The translations under genes and the position numbers were made by a program. This document shows, in pieces, positions 7,167 to 11,108 of a DNA stretch of 11,108 bases (its first letter is position 1; every line of letters starts with the position of its first letter). Origin of the DNA: Pelagophyceae sp. CCMP2097 (lineage: Eukaryota; Sar; Pelagophyceae); the NCBI GenBank assembly GCA_026770575.1, contig MU657468.1, positions 1 through 11,108 of the forward strand, in the 5' to 3' direction. A model generated the notes under the pieces. The model had not been told where the DNA came from. It did no database searches and worked only from the letters and a program-made list of their open reading frames with translations.

Positions 7167-9227
7167 ATGGGCCTCAAACGTGGCCTGCTGCTGTGGCTGG
7201 CGCTCGAGGCGCGATGCGCGCTGGGCCTGGCGTCGCGGAGCGCGCGGCGGCGGACGACGACAACGCGCGCCGCGCCGCAGATGGTCCTCGGCCTCAGCGC
7301 TGCTCGAGTTATAAACCAGCGTCTGACTCGGTCCGCCAACACAGAATACCGTCCCGAGGAAAGTCCCCTCTGATACGATTTTCGCGGGCGGCGCCGCGGG
7401 GCCGCCGCGTCGCCCGCGCCGCGCCCAAGGTTCCGGCGGCGGTGCCGCCTCGCAGTCGCGCGCGGCAGCGCCTGCGTTGCGGCGCGACCGCGCCCCCTAT
7501 AGGCGGCGCTGCGGTCGCGCGGCGACTCGAAGCGCGTGGCGGCGGCGACGGCGCGGGCCTACGACTACATCATCGTCGGCGGCGGCACGGCGGGTTGCGT
7601 CTTGGCGAACCGGCTCAGCGCGGACGGTTCCAAGGAGGTGCTCCTCCTCGAGGCGGGTACGACGTCGCCGTCGCACCCGCTGGTGAAGATGCCCGTGGCG
7701 ATTTTGAAGCTCTTCAAGTCCAAGTGGGACTGGAACCATGAGACGGAGCCGTCGGAGTCGTTGCTCGGCCGCGCGCTCTACCTCTGCCGCGGCAAGGTCC
7801 TCGGGGGGTCGTCGTGCACCAACGTCATGCTCTACACGCGCGGCGCCGCGTCGGACTACGACGGCTGGGCCGAGGCCTGCGGCGACGCCTCGTGGGCCGC
7901 GGACTCGATGCTGGGCTACTTCCGCAAGGCGGAACGCTGCACCAGCGCCGACGTGACGAACCGCGCCTTCCACGGCTACGACGGGCCGCACGCCGTCAGC
8001 GACGTGCCCTACCAGAACGACATGTCCAAGGCCTTCCTCGCCGCGGCGTCGGAACACCCGCGCGGCTTCGCGGCGAACAAGGACTTTAACGACTGGTCCA
8101 AGCCCCAGACCGGCTTCGGCCGCTACCAGGTCGCCCAGGACCGCGGCGTCCGCGTCACCGCCGCCTCGGCCTACCTCGGGCCCGAAGTCCGCAAGAGGCC
8201 CAACCTCTCGATCGTCACCGGCGCAGTCGCATCCGCCGTGGCCTTCCAAGGCAACCGCGCCGTCGGCGTCGACGTCGAATGCGGCGCCGAATGTGGCCGC
8301 GCCGAATGCGCGCCCACGGGCGAGGTGCTCTCCTGCGTCGGCGCCATCGGGTCGCCGCAGCTCCTTTTGCTCTCGGGCGTCGGGCCGCGGGCGGATCTAG
8401 ACGCGCTGGGCATCCCCGTGGTGCGCGACCTCGCCGGCGTCGGGTCGGGCCTGCAGGACCACCCGGCGGCTCTCGTCTCGTTTACGGGCACGCCCGCGGC
8501 CAAGGGCCTCTCGCACTCGTCCAGGCTGCGCTTCCGCGGCACGACGCTCACGTCGCCCGCGGCGCTGGCGCAGTGGGCTGTCGCGGGCACGGGCCCGTTG
8601 ACGTCGCCGGGCTGCGACCACGGCGGCTTCGTGCGCACCGACGGGACGGACGGCGCCGCGGACGTGCAGTACCGCTTTCTGGCGACGAAGACCATCACCG
8701 CCGACGGCATGTCCACCATCGCCGACGGCTACAAGGCCGTCAAGGACCACCCCGACGGCTTTACGATCCAGGCCATTGCGGCGCGACCAAATTCGCGCGG
8801 CAAAGTCTCGCTCAACTCGCGCGACGCACGGGACAAGCCGTGCATTTCCGATGCCTTCCTCTCCGACTCCGCAGACGTCGACACGCTCGTCCGCGCTTTG
8901 AAGCTCGGCCGCGAGATCGCGGCGCAGCCGGCGTTGGCGCCCTTCCGCGGCGCCGAGGAGTTCCCCGGCCCGCACGTGCGGTCCGACGCCGACCTCGCCG
9001 ACTACGTGCGGCGCACGGCGCACTCGGCCAACGCGCTCGTGGGCACGTGCAAGCTCGGCCGCGCCGGCGACGACATGGCCGTCGTCGACAACCAACTCCG
9101 CGTTTTCGGGCTAGAGGGTCTGCGCGTCATCGACGCGTCCGTTATGCCCACGCTCCCCGGCGGCCAGACGTGCTCGTCGACCATCGCCATCGCGGAAAAG
9201 ATTGCCGATGACATGCTCGTGCGCTGA
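7167..9227 (+). CDS. FAP: Fatty acid photodecarboxylase (GMC flavoprotein), probably plastid-targeted
   Basis: Light-driven decarboxylation of free fatty acids to alkanes or alkenes, using FAD and blue light, in the plastid. Exons 7167-7307 and 7503-9227 give a 621-residue model, close to the 654 of the Chlorella enzyme. Visible: FAD loop YDYIIVGGGTAGCVLANRL (~67-85) with LLLEAG; GMC signature 1 GKVLGGSSCTNVMLYTRG; GMC signature 2 GAIGSPQLLLLSGVG; LTSPGCDHGGFVRT with Cys418 and DVQYRF with Arg438, matching Cys432 and Arg451 that set photodecarboxylases apart from other GMC enzymes; His554 and Asn557 in HSANALVGTCKLG. The C-terminal GGQTCSSTIAIAEKIA block is complete. Exon 1 encodes MGLKRGLLLWLALEARCALG, a signal-like leader, then an Arg/Thr-rich stretch, fitting import into a secondary plastid; its ATG has A at -3 and G at +4. 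The catalytic part is firm. Exon 1 and its junction are inferred, because the main exon has no early ATG and is blocked by TAG at 7500-7502. Confidence 0.88.
7308..7502 (+). other. Proposed intron 1 of the photodecarboxylase (195 nt, phase 0)
   Basis: The acceptor CCCCCTATAG|GCG at 7502 has a pyrimidine run and lies where the main reading frame first opens. The best-placed donor is CGA|GTTATA at 7308, phase 0, with CTGAC as a possible branch point far upstream. An alternative phase-0 donor is ATG|GTCCTC at 7284. The leader frame stops at TGA 7371-7373, so some splice is needed to link it to the enzyme. The acceptor is better supported than the donor. Confidence 0.45.
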
Positions 9228-9487
9228 GCCGCGGCAGCGCCAACAGAGATGGCGGGCCAAAGGCGCGCTCGGCCTCGCTCCGAGCCGCCCGAGGCCGCCG
9301 CCCCGTACTCGCGCGGCGCCCTGTGCGCATGAGCCACCAACGCTTTCTTTAAAAATGGTTGTTTGCCGACACACGAGGCCGCCGCGAGGCGGCGTTCGCC
9401 CCGAGCTGTGGGGAGAGGCACCCACCCGTCTTTGGATCCAGATCGGAAAGAACGCTGGAGGCGACGACCCTCAATCTCAGGCATGCC
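9228..9487. other. Convergent intergenic spacer
   Basis: This is 260 bp between the stop codons of the photodecarboxylase (+) and the reductase (-). It would hold both 3' untranslated regions. A short A/T-rich patch (TTTCTTTAAAAATGG, about 9345-9359) lies inside it. I see no hairpin or RNA gene. Confidence 0.5.
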
Positions 9488-10493
9488 TTAGAGGCCCGGT
9501 TCTCGGTCGGCGAGGCGCGCGAGGTCGAGCATGGTCTCTCGCGCCGGGCGGAGCCGCATGCCGAGGCGGGCGAGGAGTCCGTCGGCGGCGACGGCCTCTT
9601 GCGCGCCGACGGGCACGGCGGAGACGAAGTTGGCGTCGGCGTGGATCTTCGTGCGGTGCGGGAGTGCGCCCCGCAGCGCCTCGGCGAGCGCCGCCGCGGC
9701 CTCGCGCGCCTCGCACGAGAGCAGGAGCCGCCTGCCGGCGACGGCGCTCGCCGGCGCGAGCGCCGCGAGAACGTGCGCGCGCGCCGCGTCGCGCACGTCG
9801 ACGGCGAGGCGGCTCTCGACGGCGGCGTCGCCCGTGACCCACTTGCGGACCATGGCCACGGACTGCGCCTTGCAGGCCGCGTCGCGCGGCGGGCCGACGG
9901 GCAGAGGGCCACCAGCTCGATTCGCTTGCCGCCGTTTGCGGCGAGTTCGTCGACGAAGCGCCACGCAGAACACTCTGTCTCCGTCTTGGAGTACTGGTAC
10001 GGCTTCATGCCCGGGCCGTCTCGCCGCGATTTGGTGTTCCAGTCCGCCGCGGTGAACGCCACGCCGTTTCCCGGCGCCTGCCCCGGCCCGCGGACGGCGG
10101 CCATGGACGACGTCAGGACGATTCGCCGCGCCGCCGCCTTTGGGTGCGCGGCCGCATCAAGGACGTTGCGGCACATGTGCGCGTTTGGGGTGACGAGGTC
10201 GCGCTCAAAGTCGGAACAGCCGCGAAACACGCCCGCCGCGTGGATGACCACGTCGTGCCGCGAAACGAGGCGGCCGACGGCCCCGCCGTCCGCGGCCAGG
10301 TCCACGCACGCGAGGGAAATGCCCGCGGGCAGCAAGCGCTCTGCAGCCGCCGCGTCGCGCACCGCCGCCGTCACGGAAACGGTGCCCAGCGGCGCGAGTT
10401 GATGCACGACCTCGGCGCCTACGCGGCCGGCCTCGCGAGCGACGGCCTCGCGGGGCCGCCGTGCGCACCGAGGTAGTCCGTGGCGTTTGTCAT
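9488..10493 (-). CDS. Extended short-chain dehydrogenase/reductase (DFR/CCR-like), with apparent frameshift
   Basis: An NAD(P)-dependent reductase-type protein of the dihydroflavonol reductase / cinnamoyl-CoA reductase / 3-beta-HSD group; the substrate cannot be inferred. Exons 10493-10469 and 10418-9488 give about 318 codons, the usual size. Visible: VSVTAAVRD strand, DVVIHAAG, catalytic Ser in RIVLTSSMAAVRG (~112), YQYSK (Tyr149, Lys153), ELVALCP, then GPPRDA and SRLAVDVRDAARAHVLAAL of the C-terminal part. Two oddities. The nucleotide-binding start reads MTNATDYLGAE where TGATGYLG is expected, so two of three glycines are Asn and Asp. Second, ELVALCPS and GPPRDAACKAQS lie in different frames near 9885-9910, one base short. 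A 44-nt intron there (GTGGCC...TGCAAG) could restore the frame but would remove the conserved loop. ATG at 10493 is the first in frame and leaves little of strand beta-1, so an upstream exon may be missing. Possibly a pseudogene or a sequence error. Confidence 0.72.
9885..9915 (-). other. Apparent -1 frameshift in the reductase
   Basis: Reading on the minus strand, ...ELVALCPS ends family-like sequence in one frame, and GPPRDAACKAQSVAMVRKW continues it in the frame one base shorter. Both sides belong to the same conserved loop, so the break falls in the middle of a motif. A small deletion, a base-calling error in this C/G-rich run, or a very short intron would each explain it. Confidence 0.65.
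10419..10468 (-). other. Intron 1 of the reductase (50 nt, phase 1)
   Basis: On the minus strand the donor is CTCG|GTGCGC and the acceptor GCCGCGTAG|GC. Splicing gives MTNATDYLGAEVVHQLAPLG, a proper Rossmann-fold beginning. Without it the frame ends at the TAG within the acceptor. Its ends (GTGCG...CGTAG) closely resemble those of intron 2 of the kinase (GTGCG...CGTAG). Confidence 0.8.
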
Positions 10494-11108
10494 CTTCAGC
10501 TGCTTCGACGGCGAGACGAGGAGGAACCGGGTCGAAAATCGGTCGCTTCACAGAAAAGACCGCGACCGGCATCGAGCAGGCGCCCCGCGCGTAGAGCGTT
10601 CGTTTCTGCAGCGGCTCGCGCACCTCCTCGCGCTGCAGCGTGACGGCGGGCCTTGTCGATTGGCACGCCGTCCCGGCGCAAGCCGCCTCGACGCCGACTG
10701 TACAATGTACCTCGACGGCCCGGCCGAAGCCAGGGCCCCTAAAAGGGGGCTGGCAGCTGCGCCCACCCGGCGGCGTCCGGCGCTCCTGAGAGCCATCGCT
10801 TAATTGCCGCGCCACGCGCCGTCGAGCTGCTTCTTTGCCGCACAGGCTCGGCGCCAGTACGCCGCGCGCCAGCAGGCCTACGTCTTCCGACAGGGACCTT
10901 ACGTCCAGCGGCCTAACGGCCGGCACTGCTAGATGACTGACACCGCCCGCCGCTTCTCTTCGCGCTCTCCCGTTTCTCTGCTCCCTGCGCTTCGCCTGCC
11001 CTCCGCGCCGACTGACAGGGGTTCGTTACAAAACAAACGATTTTTTACAAAAGCTGGAACGGCCATGTGGTACGGCGCGGGCTATTAGGGCGACTTAAGG
11101 GTGTATCA
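10494..11108. other. Stretch without a recognisable gene, upstream of the reductase
   Basis: The minus-strand frame of the main reductase exon stays open up to 10926, and might contain a leader exon (for example from the ATG near 10560, MPVAVFSVKRPIFDP), but nothing there resembles a protein family. The last 100 bases are less GC-rich and include an A-rich tract (ACAAAACAAACG). This would be the promoter and leader region of the reductase. Confidence 0.5.

Noticed and set aside
3268..9227. The kinase as a dedicated light sensor controlling the photodecarboxylase
   Set aside because: The kinase has no visible PAS/LOV, phytochrome or cryptochrome domain, and adjacency in a eukaryotic genome is not evidence of a joint role.
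9359..10402. A 347-residue plus-strand frame opposite the reductase
   Set aside because: It is the antisense shadow of a GC-rich coding region and has no family features.
9349..10926. A single 525-residue minus-strand frame as one protein
   Set aside because: Only its middle (about 10418-9900) is reductase-like. Its N-terminal part replaces the real first exon, and its C-terminal part is an Arg/Ser-rich out-of-frame reading of the true reductase C-terminus.
1..11108. CRISPR array, bacterial operon or prophage
   Set aside because: No regularly spaced short repeats, no ribosome binding sites and no phage genes are present; spliced genes indicate a eukaryotic nucleus.

Overview
The window looks like nuclear DNA from a small, GC-rich eukaryotic alga. 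The genes have GT-AG introns, some as short as 43-61 nt, strong G/C preference at third codon positions, and no bacterial-style operons. A plastid photoenzyme of the algal fatty acid photodecarboxylase type, a two-part N-terminal leader on it, and a CHASE-type hybrid histidine kinase together suggest a secondary-plastid stramenopile. A pelagophyte-like picoalga is my best guess, but it is an inference.

Layout. Positions 1-3100 are relatively AT-rich and hold no gene I can support. This stretch is dominated by repeats: a 1.76-kb element (1170-2931) bounded by 34-bp inverted repeats, internally duplicated with an offset of about 880 bp, and carrying a separate 492-bp element (2181-2672) with perfect 24-bp inverted repeats. 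No transposase is visible, so these look non-autonomous. From about 3100 the DNA becomes very GC-rich and genic. Positions 3268-5982 (+) encode, in four exons, a membrane hybrid histidine kinase (TM, CHASE-like sensor, TM, His-kinase, ATPase, receiver). Positions 5983-7166 are GC-rich and apparently non-coding. Positions 7167-9227 (+) encode a GMC-family flavoprotein carrying the cysteine, arginine, histidine and asparagine diagnostic of fatty acid photodecarboxylase, with a leader exon joined by a probable intron. Positions 9488-10493 (-) encode an extended short-chain dehydrogenase/reductase with one 50-nt intron, an altered nucleotide-binding motif and an apparent frameshift, so it may be decaying. 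It converges on the photodecarboxylase gene. Positions 10494-11108 show no gene.

Nothing shows that the three genes act together. The photodecarboxylase would make hydrocarbons from free fatty acids in the plastid under blue light, the kinase would sense an extracellular small molecule, and the reductase substrate cannot be told from sequence. The most notable items are the photodecarboxylase, the four-exon CHASE hybrid kinase with a non-canonical ATP-binding G1 box, the duplication straddling one of its splice sites, and the nested inverted-repeat elements.
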